A stretch of DNA of 64,000 nucleotides from an uncultured Clostridia bacterium (GCA_944378105.1 CALWGC010000022.1:32944-96943); one strand, 5' to 3'; counted from the first letter of the stretch, positions 8,589 through 17,758 are shown. Made by a program: numbers and translations. Notes: generated by a model not told the origin, from the sequence alone.

Positions 8589-9758
8589 TTAACCTTCTAC
8601 TTCTTTCATCAATCCATGATGCCCTTCGGCAATCATGCGTTTGTTTTTCTTGCGGCCAATGGTCAACAGTGGCAATGCACAGCAAAGCAATGCCAAATAA
8701 CCGCAATAGCTATATCCATAGCTTACAATGGCGCTTAAGCCAAAGGTGGAAATGGCCATACAAACCACCAAAGCAATCACCGTAATCAAAATACGGCGGT
8801 TCATCACATTGCCCATGGCGCCTTCAGCTTTTGTAAAAATGCTGTTTTCCAAACGAACCACAATCCCGAAAATACAGCTTACCCCGGTGGAGATCAAGCA
8901 GCAGAATAAGCAAATCTTGTAGAAATAGAACAATACCGGAATCCCCAGCTGTTCACAGACAAACAAGTTGGGCAGGGCCACCGAACCTGCTTCGATAATG
9001 CCGTCTTTCCAGCCCACCAACATCCAGGCCGTCAACGCAACCCCAAACCCGTTCATCAAAAAGCCCATAAACGAAGAGATTTTCAAGCTGCGTTTGGTGG
9101 TCAAGTGTTCGCAGCAAGCCACCATGGCCGGCAAGGACACACATTGGAACCCACAATACACAATGGCTCTCCACAAAGGATACCCCCAGCCATTTGGCGC
9201 ATATCCTTCCGCAATGGCAGCACCCACCTGGTCCAGATGCTGCACAAAGCCAATGATGTAAATGGTAAAACCAGAAACAATAATCAAAATACCCAACACC
9301 GTTGCCACTTTCCGCACCAAGTCAGCGCCGAAAATAATCAACAGCAGCAAAATCAAAGCAATGAGAATCGTAGCTGCCACCTGGCCGATGGGGAAAATTT
9401 CCAAAACCATCCCCGTCGCAGCCGAAATCACACCGCCAACGGCTGCCAACACAATGCAGTAATAAAATACTTCAAAGGTCAAATACAGCTTATCATAAGG
9501 CTTGAACAAAAACTTCATCACATCGCCATAGCTTCTGGCCCCAATCAGCTGGCTCATCAACATGGCTTCATACAGCACCCAGGCCAAAAGTCCCATGGAC
9601 ACCAAAGGCAAAATCATGCCCGGCACCCCATAAGATGCAAAGTACTGCCATGCCTGATTCCCCGTTGCAAAGCCTGCGCCTGCATGGGTGGTAAACCAGA
9701 CCGAGGCCACAGAAAACATTGCACCCAATGTAATTTTTCTTGTGCTTGAACTTGTCAT
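8589..9758 (-). CDS. YkvI-family membrane permease
   Basis: A 389-residue polytopic membrane protein with roughly ten hydrophobic segments. The first (residues 10-30, LGAMFSVASVWFTTHAGAGF) carries the glycine-rich unwound helix typical of LeuT-fold transporters. The overall pattern matches the COG3949/YkvI group of uncharacterised transporters. The ATG at 9758 has GGGAGG upstream; the upstream extension of the frame is rejected. The substrate is unknown; related families carry amino acids. It is a single gene with a perfect-consensus promoter, suggesting strong constitutive expression. Confidence 0.75.
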   Translation of the reverse strand: MTSSSTRKITLGAMFSVASVWFTTHAGAGFATGNQAWQYFASYGVPGMILPLVSMGLLAWVLYEAMLMSQLIGARSYGDVMKFLFKPYDKLYLTFEVFYYCIVLAAVGGVISAATGMVLEIFPIGQVAATILIALILLLLIIFGADLVRKVATVLGILIIVSGFTIYIIGFVQHLDQVGAAIAEGYAPNGWGYPLWRAIVYCGFQCVSLPAMVACCEHLTTKRSLKISSFMGFLMNGFGVALTAWMLVGWKDGIIEAGSVALPNLFVCEQLGIPVLFYFYKICLFCCLISTGVSCIFGIVVRLENSIFTKAEGAMGNVMNRRILITVIALVVCMAISTFGLSAIVSYGYSYCGYLALLCCALPLLTIGRKKNKRMIAEGHHGLMKEVEG

Positions 9759-9813
9759 ACAATACCTCCCATTTCCACCAAAAAAGAAAGAACCTATCAA
9801 TGAATCCGTAAGA

Positions 9814-9842
9814 ATTATACCAGTCTTGCCATAGAATGTCAA
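9814..9842 (-). promoter_or_regulatory. Perfect-consensus promoter of the YkvI-type permease
   Basis: On the minus strand TTGACA (9837-9842) and TATAAT (9814-9819) are exactly 17 bp apart. Transcription would begin near 9807, about 50 nt before the ATG. Confidence 0.85.
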
Positions 9843-10111
9843 CGAAATAACTCTATTTTTTCACAGCCAAAAGAGAAAAGTTGCCTTTTATTCAAAAAAG
9901 AGTCTACTCCTTCTCCATAGGCGTCTCTATTTTTCCATGTTTTTCCTTTTCCAGTTGTCCTACATCTCTATTCCCTTTTTCACAATCTTCAAGTAACAGG
10001 CCCCAAAAAATGACTTTATCCAAGCGCGTTTTCAAAAAGCCTTCGTTTTCCTTTTCTTCTTTTTTTGCCTACACACATAGTGTGGGGAAAAAACTTTTTC
10101 GTCAAAATAAA

Positions 10112-10155
10112 AAAGCAGGAATCCATTGTCTTGCAAGGATTCCTGCTTTCTGTTT
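10112..10155. terminator. GGAATCC-family terminator hairpin, copy 2
   Basis: AAAGCAGGAATCC pairs perfectly with GGATTCCTGCTTT (10137-10149), followed by T-rich sequence. The downstream motif AAGCTGCGCCAAAAG (about 10174) is shared with copies 1 and 7. It lies after the leftward EF-G-like gene. Confidence 0.8.
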
Positions 10156-10218
10156 TTTCTGTACGTTTTGATCAAGCTGCGCCAAAAGAAGCTGCTTTTT
10201 CTTGTTTCAAGCTTTCAC

Positions 10219-12321
10219 TTATTTTTCTGCTTCTTTTTCTTTTGCTCTCTTTTCAATTACGGCCTTTTGGATTTCCATCGGCGCTTCTTCATACCGTTCA
10301 AAGTAAATGGTATATTCCCCACGGCTTTGGGTCATGGAACGCAAGTCGGTGCAATATTTAAACATTTCGCTCAAAGGCACTTCTGCAAAAATACGCATAT
10401 TCTTGCCCTCTGGGTCCATCTTTAAAATCCGGCCACGGCGTTTGTTGATGTCGCCCATGATATCGCCCATGTATTTTTCTGGCACCAAAATTTCCGCATG
10501 GCCAATTGGCTCCAACAAAGTTGGTTTGGCCTGGGTCAAGCCGTCTTTAAAGGCCATGGAGGTAGCCATCTTAAAGGCCATTTCACTGGAGTCTACGGGA
10601 TGATAAGACCCATCCAACAGCGTTGCTTTTAACCCAACCACAGGGTATCCAGCCAAAACGCCACTGTTGACGCATTCTTGGATGCCTTTTTCCACGGCCG
10701 GGAAGTATTGTTTTGGCACCGAGCCGCCGAAGATTTTTTCTTCAAAGACATATTGTTTTGTCAAGTCGCCGGAAGGTTCAAAGCTCATCAAAACATCGCC
10801 ATACTGGCCATGTCCGCCGGATTGTTTTTTGTATTTGCCCCGTACTTCCACTTTTGCTTTGATCATTTCGCGATAAGGAATGATAGGCTCTGCCAGTTCG
10901 GCTTCGATTTTGTATTTATTTTTCAGTTTTTCCAACAAAATATCCAGATGTTGTTCGCCCAAGCCATACACCAACGATTGTTTCGTTTCGGTGTTCACTT
11001 CTGTCTTGATGGTTGGGTCTTCTTCTTTCAGTTTGGCCAAGGCAGCAGAGATCTTGTCTTCATCGCCTTTGCCTTTTGGCCGGATGGCCATGGAATGTAC
11101 GGCCTCTGGGAAGGCAATCCGTGGCAAAGTCACAGGGAAATCTTTGGAGCAAAGGGTGTCCCCCGTGGACGTATTGGTCAGTTTGGCCAAGGCGCCAATG
11201 TCCCCTGCCTGGATTTCGTCTACTTCCATCTGTTCTTTGCCGCGCATCACATAAATATGGGCCACTTTTTCCAGCGTGTCTTTGGCCGGGTTGAAGATGG
11301 TCATATCTTTGGTCAGTTTCCCACTGACCACTTTAAAGAAGTTCAGCCGGCCCACATAAGGGTCTGCAATGGTCTTAAATACCAAAGCAGCAAAGGGTTC
11401 GTCTGGATCGCAACGGCGTTCCACTTCGCCCCCAATTTTATAGTCTTCGCACAGTACAGAAGGACTGCACACATTGGAAGCTGGCATATATTTTACGATG
11501 GCATTCATCAACACTTTAATGCCGTAACCCAAAGTCACTGCACTACACAACACCGGCGCCACAGAACCATCTTTGATCCCAGCATTCAAGCCCCGATAAA
11601 TTTCCTCTTCGGTAATTTCTTCGTCATTAAAATATTTTTCCAACAGCTCATCGTCTGCTTCTGCTGCCGACTCAATGAGCATGCCGCGTAAACTTTCCAC
11701 TTCGCCTTCCATAATTTCTGGCACTTGGGCATCCACCAAAATTTTGCCCACTTTGCTGTCTTGAATCAAACGGGCATCCCGTTCGATACAGTTGATAAAT
11801 CCGGCAAACTTGCCGTCGTCATCTCTCAAAGGGATCTGGAACGGTGCAATGGCTTTGCCAAATTTCTTTCTCATCTGGCCCAGCACCGTATTGAAGTTTG
11901 CATTGCCGTCATCCATTTGGTTGACCAAAATCATGCGAGGCAGATTCAATTCTTCGCAATAGTCCCAGGCTTTTTCCGTCCCAACTTCCGGGCCGGCCTT
12001 GGCCGAAACCACAATCAGCGCCGCATCGGCCCCAGCCAGCGCCGATTTCACTTCGCCTGCAAAGTCAAAATAACCGGGGGTATCAATGAAGTTGATTTTC
12101 GTATTCATCCATTCCACTGGGATCACCGAAGACTGAATGGATACGCCACGTTTGATTTCTTCCGGGTCATAGTCGCTGACGGTATTGCCTTCCGGAACCT
12201 TACCAAAACGCTTCGTTGCGCCGGAAAAATACAGTGCAGATTCCGTTACAGAAGTCTTGCCGCAACCACTGTGACCCAAAATCACAATGTTTCTAACTTC
12301 ACCTGTCGCATACGTTTTCAT
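10219..12321 (-). CDS. Elongation factor G paralogue (EF-G-like GTPase)
   Basis: A 700-residue translational GTPase with all EF-G domains. The G1 motif is GHSGCGKTS (residues 16-24) instead of the canonical GHIDAGKTT, and G3 is DTPGYFDF. The G4 motif reads NQMD where NKxD is usual. Domain IV (GHGQYGDV) and the C-terminal fold are intact. These features place it with the second EF-G type found beside the housekeeping FusA in many Clostridia. A role in translocation, ribosome recycling or rescue cannot be separated from sequence. It is a single gene with GGGAGG upstream of the ATG. The lysine-to-glutamine change in G4 may alter guanine affinity. Confidence 0.88.
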   Translation of the reverse strand: MKTYATGEVRNIVILGHSGCGKTSVTESALYFSGATKRFGKVPEGNTVSDYDPEEIKRGVSIQSSVIPVEWMNTKINFIDTPGYFDFAGEVKSALAGADAALIVVSAKAGPEVGTEKAWDYCEELNLPRMILVNQMDDGNANFNTVLGQMRKKFGKAIAPFQIPLRDDDGKFAGFINCIERDARLIQDSKVGKILVDAQVPEIMEGEVESLRGMLIESAAEADDELLEKYFNDEEITEEEIYRGLNAGIKDGSVAPVLCSAVTLGYGIKVLMNAIVKYMPASNVCSPSVLCEDYKIGGEVERRCDPDEPFAALVFKTIADPYVGRLNFFKVVSGKLTKDMTIFNPAKDTLEKVAHIYVMRGKEQMEVDEIQAGDIGALAKLTNTSTGDTLCSKDFPVTLPRIAFPEAVHSMAIRPKGKGDEDKISAALAKLKEEDPTIKTEVNTETKQSLVYGLGEQHLDILLEKLKNKYKIEAELAEPIIPYREMIKAKVEVRGKYKKQSGGHGQYGDVLMSFEPSGDLTKQYVFEEKIFGGSVPKQYFPAVEKGIQECVNSGVLAGYPVVGLKATLLDGSYHPVDSSEMAFKMATSMAFKDGLTQAKPTLLEPIGHAEILVPEKYMGDIMGDINKRRGRILKMDPEGKNMRIFAEVPLSEMFKYCTDLRSMTQSRGEYTIYFERYEEAPMEIQKAVIEKRAKEKEAEK

Positions 12322-12542
12322 ACTGATCTACCTCCCTATGTATCGTATATTCCGTACAAAATACGAACGATTTTTTCAAAGACATCCGGCAGTTTCCGTT
12401 TGCCTCATAACAGTATCATTCTATCTTTCGTCTAAATTTCCTTCTTTTCTTTGTTTAAAAATTAAAATTTATACATTATGCCCAATTTTAAAGAAGACTT
12501 TTCGACAAAATCACTCTGGCCTTTTTGGTCCTTTGCCCTTTC

Positions 12543-12571
12543 TTGACTTTCTTTTTTGCCGTTGTTATACT
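12543..12571 (+). promoter_or_regulatory. Promoter of apbE
   Basis: TTGACT (12543-12548) and TATACT (12566-12571) with a 17-bp spacer, about 40 bp before the apbE start. Confidence 0.75.
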
Positions 12572-12608
12572 TTTGCATAGAACACTGTAGAAAAAGCGAG
12601 GCATCCCC

Positions 12609-13637
12609 ATGAAACGATTGCACTTTTTAATTGGGCTTATGGTCAGCACCACACTGCTGCTTGCTGGCTGCGCCCCTTTGGCCAAAGAAACTTCCTTCAG
12701 CCATCAAATTTTTGCCATGGACACCATCATGACCCTAACGGCCTATGGCGACGGGGCCGAAGAAGCCGTTATGGCCGCCATTGAGGAAATCAACCGGTTG
12801 GACCGGCTTCTTTCCACCAACATAGAACAAAGCGAAATCTACCAATTAAATGAAACCAAATCCGCCACCCTTTCCGAGGAAAGCTTGACATTGTTACAAG
12901 CCTCCACCGATTTGTACGAAAGCACCGGCGGCCTTTTTGACATTGCCATCTACCCCATCGTCAGCGCCTGGGGCTTTACCACCCAGACCTATCAAGTCCC
13001 TTCCAAAGAAACCATCGCGTCGCTCTTACCCCATTGTGACCCCACACAAATCCAAATCGATGGTACCCAGGTGACGCTGCCCGATGAGCAAATGAAAATC
13101 GACTTTGGCGGCATCGCCAAAGGCTTCACCTCCGACCGGGTCATGGACATTTTTACAGAACACGGCATTACTTCTGCCATCGTCACCCTGGGCGGCAATG
13201 TGCAGGCCCTTCATACCAAGCCGGACGGCTCCCCTTGGCAAGTGGCCGTGCAATACCTGGACCATACCGATGACTATGCCATTACCCTTCAACTGGATCA
13301 CGAAGCCGCCATCACCTCCGGCAGCTACCAGCGTTTTTTTGAATCCGACGGCAAAACATACCACCATATCATCGATCCCCGCACCGGCTACCCCGCCGAC
13401 AGCGGCCTGGCCTCGGTGACCATCGTCTCCGAAGACGGCACACTGGCCGATGGCCTTTCCACCTCTTTGTTCATCATGGGACTGGACGAAGCCACCGACT
13501 ACTGGCGCAGTCACAGCGACCAATTTGACGCCGTTTTCATCACCGACGACGGCTCGGTCTTGGTGACCGAAGGCCTGGAAGGCCGCTATACCCCGGACAG
13601 TGACCATCCCGTCACCGTCATCCCCTTGGAACCATAA
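12609..13637 (+). CDS. apbE: FAD:protein FMN transferase (ApbE lipoprotein)
   Basis: A 342-residue ApbE-family protein. The N terminus is a lipoprotein signal with lipobox LAGC, so it acts outside the membrane. Family motifs visible are FAMDTIMTL near residue 35, DFGGIAKGFTSDRV, GGNVQALH and TSGSYQRFFESDGKTYHHIIDPRTGYP. The enzyme transfers FMN from FAD to a threonine of target flavoproteins such as Rnf or Nqr subunits. No such target gene is in this window. It is transcribed alone from a near-consensus promoter and ends at a bidirectional terminator. Confidence 0.93.
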   Translation: MKRLHFLIGLMVSTTLLLAGCAPLAKETSFSHQIFAMDTIMTLTAYGDGAEEAVMAAIEEINRLDRLLSTNIEQSEIYQLNETKSATLSEESLTLLQASTDLYESTGGLFDIAIYPIVSAWGFTTQTYQVPSKETIASLLPHCDPTQIQIDGTQVTLPDEQMKIDFGGIAKGFTSDRVMDIFTEHGITSAIVTLGGNVQALHTKPDGSPWQVAVQYLDHTDDYAITLQLDHEAAITSGSYQRFFESDGKTYHHIIDPRTGYPADSGLASVTIVSEDGTLADGLSTSLFIMGLDEATDYWRSHSDQFDAVFITDDGSVLVTEGLEGRYTPDSDHPVTVIPLEP

Positions 13638-13656
13638 AAACCACAAAAACCAAAAA

Positions 13657-13697
13657 AAATCCACCTGCACTCTCTTGGCAGGTGGATTCTTTTTTTA
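13657..13697. terminator. Bidirectional terminator between apbE and the CAT-like gene
   Basis: AATCCACCTGC and GCAGGTGGATT form an 11-bp stem around a nine-base loop, with eight A before and seven T after. It serves the two convergent genes and overlaps the last codons of the leftward one. Confidence 0.9.
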
Positions 13698-14342
13698 AAA
13701 TTCGTTTAACAATGCTTGTAACTTCACAAAAAATTGGGACGTGTGATAACCGTCGGCCGCCGCGTGGGAAATGGTCACCGTCACCGGCATGTTCCAACGG
13801 CCGTTTTCTTCTTCATACTTCCCAAAGTCAATGATGGGAAAAAGGTTGGGTTTGCCGCCCGGCGAAAAGGTGCCAAAACCACTGTAAGACACCCAGGGCA
13901 CACAGGAAATGCAAAAGAAGTTTCTCGGCTGCCCTTCTTTCACCTTCACCCCTTTTTTGTCCCGATAGGTTTCCATATCATTTACCATGTTTTGATAGAA
14001 CGTGGAAAAATCGGGATCATAGGCCGTCCACACATCAGAAAAGGTATGGTCGTCCTCATGAAAGATGGTAAAATTGGGATGCATGCAGGAAAAATAGCCC
14101 GGTCTTCCCCCATCGTCCAGCCCCATACAAAATTCCTTTGTCTCGGCCACCAAATGGGCCACGCACCAAACAAAGGAAGGATAAAACCGCAGGCCTCTTT
14201 GTTTGATTTCCTTTAAAAAATGGCTCACATCCATGGGCACCGTCAAATGGTAACCACAGACCACTTTCGTCTGATAGTAGTCAAAATGGTCTTTTCTGGG
14301 CCATGTATCCAAATCGATGAGGGTAAATTGGTCTTTTTCCAT
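13695..14342 (-). CDS. Chloramphenicol acetyltransferase-like (CatA-type) acetyltransferase
   Basis: A 215-residue protein, typical CAT length. The catalytic histidine motif is present as SHAAADGYH near the C terminus, together with FYPSFVWCVAHLV and CVPWVSYSGF. CAT enzymes are cytoplasmic trimers that O-acetylate chloramphenicol from acetyl-CoA. Many chromosomal relatives have other or unknown acceptors, and the usual HH pair is SH here. Resistance should therefore not be assumed. The ATG has AAAGGGGA upstream. The DUF362 gene starts 18 bp upstream of it, so the two may form an operon. Confidence 0.8.
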   Translation of the reverse strand: MEKDQFTLIDLDTWPRKDHFDYYQTKVVCGYHLTVPMDVSHFLKEIKQRGLRFYPSFVWCVAHLVAETKEFCMGLDDGGRPGYFSCMHPNFTIFHEDDHTFSDVWTAYDPDFSTFYQNMVNDMETYRDKKGVKVKEGQPRNFFCISCVPWVSYSGFGTFSPGGKPNLFPIIDFGKYEEENGRWNMPVTVTISHAAADGYHTSQFFVKLQALLNEF

Positions 14343-14360
14343 GGGGCTTCCCCTTTCTTT

Positions 14361-15458
14361 TTACAGTTCAATCAATTCATATTCCAAAGAACCGATGCCA
14401 ATTTTGGCGGCATGTTCCAGACATTCTTTCCAGTTGGTGGTTGGATGCATATGGGTGAAGTGGTCGCCCTTGCTGTCTTCGGTCAAGGCACTGCCTGGGA
14501 TCACCGGCTGTTTCATGGCCATATCGGCGCAAGCCATGTCGATGGCCACAGGGTCAAAGGAAGCAAACATCCCCACGTCTGGGATGATAGGCAAGTCGTT
14601 TTCTGCATGGCAGTCGCAATAAGGGGAAACGTCCACCACCAAACTGATGTGGAAAGAAGGACGATCTTTCACCACGGCATAAGCATATTCTGCCATTTTG
14701 CAGTTAAAGGAACGGGTGGAAACGGTATAGTCCGGCTTGATGGCATCAAAGGCGCACATAGCGATGCAACGGCCGCAGCCAACACATTTGCTGTGGTCAA
14801 TCTGTGCTTTCTTGTCCACAAAAGAGATGGCACTGTGGGCACAAATTTTAATACATTTGCCGCAGCTTTGACATTTTCTAGCGGAAACAGAAGGTTTGCC
14901 GTCGGAGTGCATTTCCATCTTCCCGGCCCGGCTGCCGCTGCCCATGCCCAAGTTTTTGATGGCGCCGCCAAAACCGGCTTCTTCATGGCCTTTGAAATGG
15001 TTCAAAGAAATGATGATATCGGCGTCCATGATGGCTGTCCCAATCTTTGCTTCTTTGACAAATTCGCCATTGATAGGCACCAGCGTTTCATCGGAACCTT
15101 TTAACCCGTCGGCAATGATCACCTGGCAACCGGTGGTAAATGGATTGTACCCATTTTCATAAGCAGCATCCATGTGTTCCAAAGCGTCTTTTCTTCTGCC
15201 CACATACAAGGTGTTGCAGTCGGTCAAAAATACTTTGCCGCCCAAGCTTTTCACCACATCGGCCACTACTTTGGCATAGTTTGGACGCAGGTAAGCCAGA
15301 TTGCCTGGTTCGCCAAAATGGATTTTAATGGCAGTAAATTTCTTGTTGAAGTCAATGGTTTCAATGCCTGCAGCACGAATCAGTTTTTCCAATTTTTGCA
15401 GCAGGTTTTCGCCTGGTTTTGCTCTCAGATTGGTAAAATACACTTTTGATTTTTCCAT
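14361..15458 (-). CDS. DUF362 domain protein with two [4Fe-4S] clusters
   Basis: A 365-residue protein. Its N-terminal DUF362 region (IKIHFGEPGNLAYLRPNY near residue 43) is interrupted by a ferredoxin insert with CQSCGKCIKICAH and CVGCGRCIAMCAF near residues 190-240. The DUF362 fold then resumes with DPVAIDMACADM. The ATG at 15458 has CGGAGGAAG upstream; the longer frame is rejected. The family is common in anaerobes and is thought to take part in redox reactions, but no substrate is known. It is probably co-transcribed with the CAT-like gene. Confidence 0.85.
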   Translation of the reverse strand: MEKSKVYFTNLRAKPGENLLQKLEKLIRAAGIETIDFNKKFTAIKIHFGEPGNLAYLRPNYAKVVADVVKSLGGKVFLTDCNTLYVGRRKDALEHMDAAYENGYNPFTTGCQVIIADGLKGSDETLVPINGEFVKEAKIGTAIMDADIIISLNHFKGHEEAGFGGAIKNLGMGSGSRAGKMEMHSDGKPSVSARKCQSCGKCIKICAHSAISFVDKKAQIDHSKCVGCGRCIAMCAFDAIKPDYTVSTRSFNCKMAEYAYAVVKDRPSFHISLVVDVSPYCDCHAENDLPIIPDVGMFASFDPVAIDMACADMAMKQPVIPGSALTEDSKGDHFTHMHPTTNWKECLEHAAKIGIGSLEYELIEL

Positions 15459-15537
15459 TTTTTTCTTCCTCCGTTTGTATAAAAATTTTTCTTTCGGCCA
15501 TACTATTCTCATCCCCAAGAGAAAGGAGGCCATTGAA

Positions 15538-15705
15538 ATGCCAAAAAACACCAGTATTAAATGTACCGTAAATCAGTGCAAACATCACTGCAAAGGTGAA
15601 AATTACTGCTCTTTGGACTGTGTGACCATCGGCACCCATGAATACAGCCCAACCACAGACCAGTGCACCGACTGTAAATCCTTCGTAAAAGAAAACAAAA
15701 TTTGA
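15538..15705 (+). CDS. DUF1540 small cysteine-rich protein
   Basis: A 55-residue protein whose pattern CTVNQCKHHC ... YCSLDCVTIG ... DQCTDCKSF matches DUF1540, small probable metal-binding proteins of Clostridia. AAAGGAGG lies eight bases before the ATG. It is transcribed divergently from the DUF362 gene. Function is unknown. Confidence 0.85.
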   Translation: MPKNTSIKCTVNQCKHHCKGENYCSLDCVTIGTHEYSPTTDQCTDCKSFVKENKI

Positions 15706-15769
15706 AGAGAAGATCAGCGCCCTGCTGTCTTCTAAACCACTTGTCAGCTTCCCCTGACGCTTTTTCGCT

Positions 15770-15825
15770 GGAAAAAGCCGAATGATTTTCCTCCCCTTTT
15801 GGAAGAAGATCGCTCGGCTTTTTCC
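15770..15825. terminator. Probable terminator between DUF1540 and the cyclophilin gene
   Basis: GGAAAAAGCCGA (15770-15781) and TCGGCTTTTTCC (15814-15825) form a 12-bp perfect stem closing a partly paired 32-nt interior. It lies between convergent genes. Confidence 0.6.
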
Positions 15826-15832
15826 TTATGCC

Positions 15833-16360
15833 TTACATTTTTTCTGGTTCTGGATAATCCACGCCAAAGGTTTCCACGGTCACTTCGGTCATCACCTGTG
15901 GTTCCAAAGGCATATCGGCGCGGTTGGTTTTGACAGAAGCCAATTTTTCCACCACGTCCATCCCTTCAATGACTTTGCCAAAGGCTGCATAAGCGCCGTC
16001 CAAATGAGGAGAGGCCTTGTGCATGATGAAAAACTGGCTTCCGGCGGAGTTTGGCATCATGGTTCTGGCCATGGAGATCACGCCTGGATCATGTTTCAAA
16101 TCATTTTTTACGCCATTTTGGGCAAATTCGCCTTTGATGCTATAGCCAGGGCCGCCCATGCCGGTGCCTTCTGGGCAACCGCCTTGGATCATAAACCCTT
16201 TGATGATGCGGTGAAAGCCCAGACCATTATAATATCCTTTTTTTACCAAAGAAATAAAGTTATTGACGGTGTTTGGTGCCACTTCGGGATACAGTTCCAC
16301 CCGGATGGTATCTTCCCCGTTGATTTTCATTGTTACCACTGGATTTTGCAATGTATTCAC
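15833..16360 (-). CDS. Cyclophilin-type peptidyl-prolyl cis-trans isomerase
   Basis: A 175-residue cytoplasmic cyclophilin. Catalytic-site motifs are FHRIIKGFMIQGG, NSAGSQFFIMH and LDGAYAAFGKV. The best start is the GTG at 16360, which has AGGAGAAAGG upstream and gives MNTLQNPVVTMKI; the ATG ten codons further in has no ribosome site. It catalyses proline isomerisation during protein folding. It diverges from dinB, and its promoter (TATAAT at 16392-16397, TTGTTT at 16415-16420) sits next to the dinB SOS box. Confidence 0.9.
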   Translation of the reverse strand: MNTLQNPVVTMKINGEDTIRVELYPEVAPNTVNNFISLVKKGYYNGLGFHRIIKGFMIQGGCPEGTGMGGPGYSIKGEFAQNGVKNDLKHDPGVISMARTMMPNSAGSQFFIMHKASPHLDGAYAAFGKVIEGMDVVEKLASVKTNRADMPLEPQVMTEVTVETFGVDYPEPEKM

Positions 16361-16391
16361 CCTTTCTCCTTGTTCGATTCCTACGCTACCT

Positions 16392-16420
16392 ATTATAGAG
16401 CAAAACCCCAAAAGAAACAA
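16392..16420 (-). promoter_or_regulatory. Promoter of the cyclophilin gene
   Basis: TTGTTT (16415-16420), 17 bp, TATAAT (16392-16397) on the minus strand, 32 bp upstream of the GTG start. Confidence 0.65.
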
Positions 16421-16427
16421 GTGCCAC

Positions 16428-16456
16428 TTTACAAAGAACATTTGTTCTGATATAAT
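16428..16456 (+). promoter_or_regulatory. dinB promoter
   Basis: TTTACA (16428-16433), 17 bp, TATAAT (16451-16456). The spacer contains the LexA box, so bound LexA would block polymerase directly. Confidence 0.8.
16435..16448. promoter_or_regulatory. LexA (SOS) box in the dinB promoter
   Basis: AGAACATTTGTTCT is a perfect palindrome of the Firmicutes LexA type (GAAC-N4-GTTC). It sits between the -35 and -10 of dinB. The cyclophilin -35 is 15 bp away and may also be affected. Confidence 0.85.
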
Positions 16457-16499
16457 AGAACAAAAATTAGAACATACCAAACATACAGGTGGTGTTTTC

Positions 16500-17705
16500 A
16501 TGGATAAAATCTTGTTCCACATCGACGTCAATAGTGCCTTTCTCAGCTGGAGCTGTTTAAAAGAGCACCGGCCAGAGGCCCTTCTGGTGCCTTCTGTGGT
16601 GGGCGGCGATCCGCAAAACCGCCGGGGCATTGTCCTGGCCAAAAGCCCGGCGGCCAAGGCCAAAGGCATCGTCACCGGAGAGCCGCTGCAACAGGCGTTG
16701 CAAAAATGCCCTTCTTTGTTGATTTTTCCGCCGGATTATGACTTTTATGCCCTCTGCTCCAGGCAGCTGTTTCAACTGCTTTCTGCCTATTCCGACCGGC
16801 TGGAAGTGTTCAGTATCGACGAATGTTTCCTGGACTACACCGGCATGGAACGTCTTTTTGGCCCGCCCTTAGAAGCGGCCAAACAGATCCAAACCCATAT
16901 TTACCAAACCCTGGGCTTTACCGTCAACATCGGCATCGGCCCCAACAAATTGCTGGCCAAAATGGCCGGGGAGCTGGAAAAACCAAACAAGATTCATACC
17001 CTCTTTCCCGAAGAAATCCCCCAAAAGCTTTGGCCCATGCCGGTGGAGGCCTTATTTTTGGTGGGAAAACACACCGCGCCAAAATTAAACCGGCTGGGTA
17101 TTTTCACCATTGGCGACTTGGCCATGGCCGATGGCACACTGCTAAAGGTGGAACTGAAAAAATTTGGTCTGGTGTTAAAAAATTACGCCAATGGCATTGC
17201 CGACGATACCGTCTCTTCGGAAGAAAAAGGAACGCCACCCAAAAGCGTTTCCCACGCCACCACCACCCCAACCGACATCACCACCCGGGAGGATGCCCAT
17301 TTAGTGCTTTTGGCCCTGGCCCAGACGGTTTCTCGCCGCCTGCGCCGCCAAGAACAGTTTGCCACCCAGCTTTCTGTCACCCTCAGAGATACCTCGTTTC
17401 ATACCTATTCCCACCAGCGCCCCCTCTCCTCTGCCACCAATGCCACCAAAACCATCTACGAAATGGCACTGGTAGTCTTTGACCAAATGTGGAAACGAGA
17501 ACCACTGCGCCAACTGGGTATCTCCCTGGGCCAATTGACCCGCTCCCCCCTTTGTCAGCTTTCTTTGCTGGAACAAGACGACCTTCGCCACCAAAAAGCC
17601 GATGCCGTTGCCGATCGCCTCAACCAATTATTTGGCGCAAAAACCGTCCAGTCCGCGGCCTTGCTCAAACCAAATCCACCAAAAAAACGGCGTTTCGTTG
17701 AATGA
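16500..17705 (+). CDS. dinB: Y-family DNA polymerase IV
   Basis: A 401-residue translesion polymerase. Metal-binding residues are D9 in FHIDVNSAF and D107/E108 in SIDECFLDY. The helix-hairpin-helix/thumb region has GIGPNKLLAKMAGELEKP. A beta-clamp-binding motif QLSLL lies near the C terminus, and a basic tail (PKKRR) ends the protein. The ATG at 16500 has AGGTGG upstream; the open frame before it belongs to the divergent leader. The LexA box in its promoter indicates induction by DNA damage. It converges on dacF, with a GGAATCC-family terminator between. Confidence 0.93.
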   Translation: MDKILFHIDVNSAFLSWSCLKEHRPEALLVPSVVGGDPQNRRGIVLAKSPAAKAKGIVTGEPLQQALQKCPSLLIFPPDYDFYALCSRQLFQLLSAYSDRLEVFSIDECFLDYTGMERLFGPPLEAAKQIQTHIYQTLGFTVNIGIGPNKLLAKMAGELEKPNKIHTLFPEEIPQKLWPMPVEALFLVGKHTAPKLNRLGIFTIGDLAMADGTLLKVELKKFGLVLKNYANGIADDTVSSEEKGTPPKSVSHATTTPTDITTREDAHLVLLALAQTVSRRLRRQEQFATQLSVTLRDTSFHTYSHQRPLSSATNATKTIYEMALVVFDQMWKREPLRQLGISLGQLTRSPLCQLSLLEQDDLRHQKADAVADRLNQLFGAKTVQSAALLKPNPPKKRRFVE

Positions 17706-17758
17706 CTTTCCTTCTTGGCAACTGCAAAAACACTTGTTCAAAAAAATTTTCTTCATGA

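Noticed and set aside
12342..12366. TCGTAT/ATACGA inverted repeat as an operator of the EF-G-like gene
   Set aside because: The arms are six bases with a 12-base spacer and no clear promoter overlaps them, so it is not annotated as a site.
13695..14342. Chloramphenicol resistance determinant
   Set aside because: The fold and catalytic histidine are CAT-like, but the gene is chromosomal, beside a DUF362 gene, and with no mobile context; resistance cannot be claimed.
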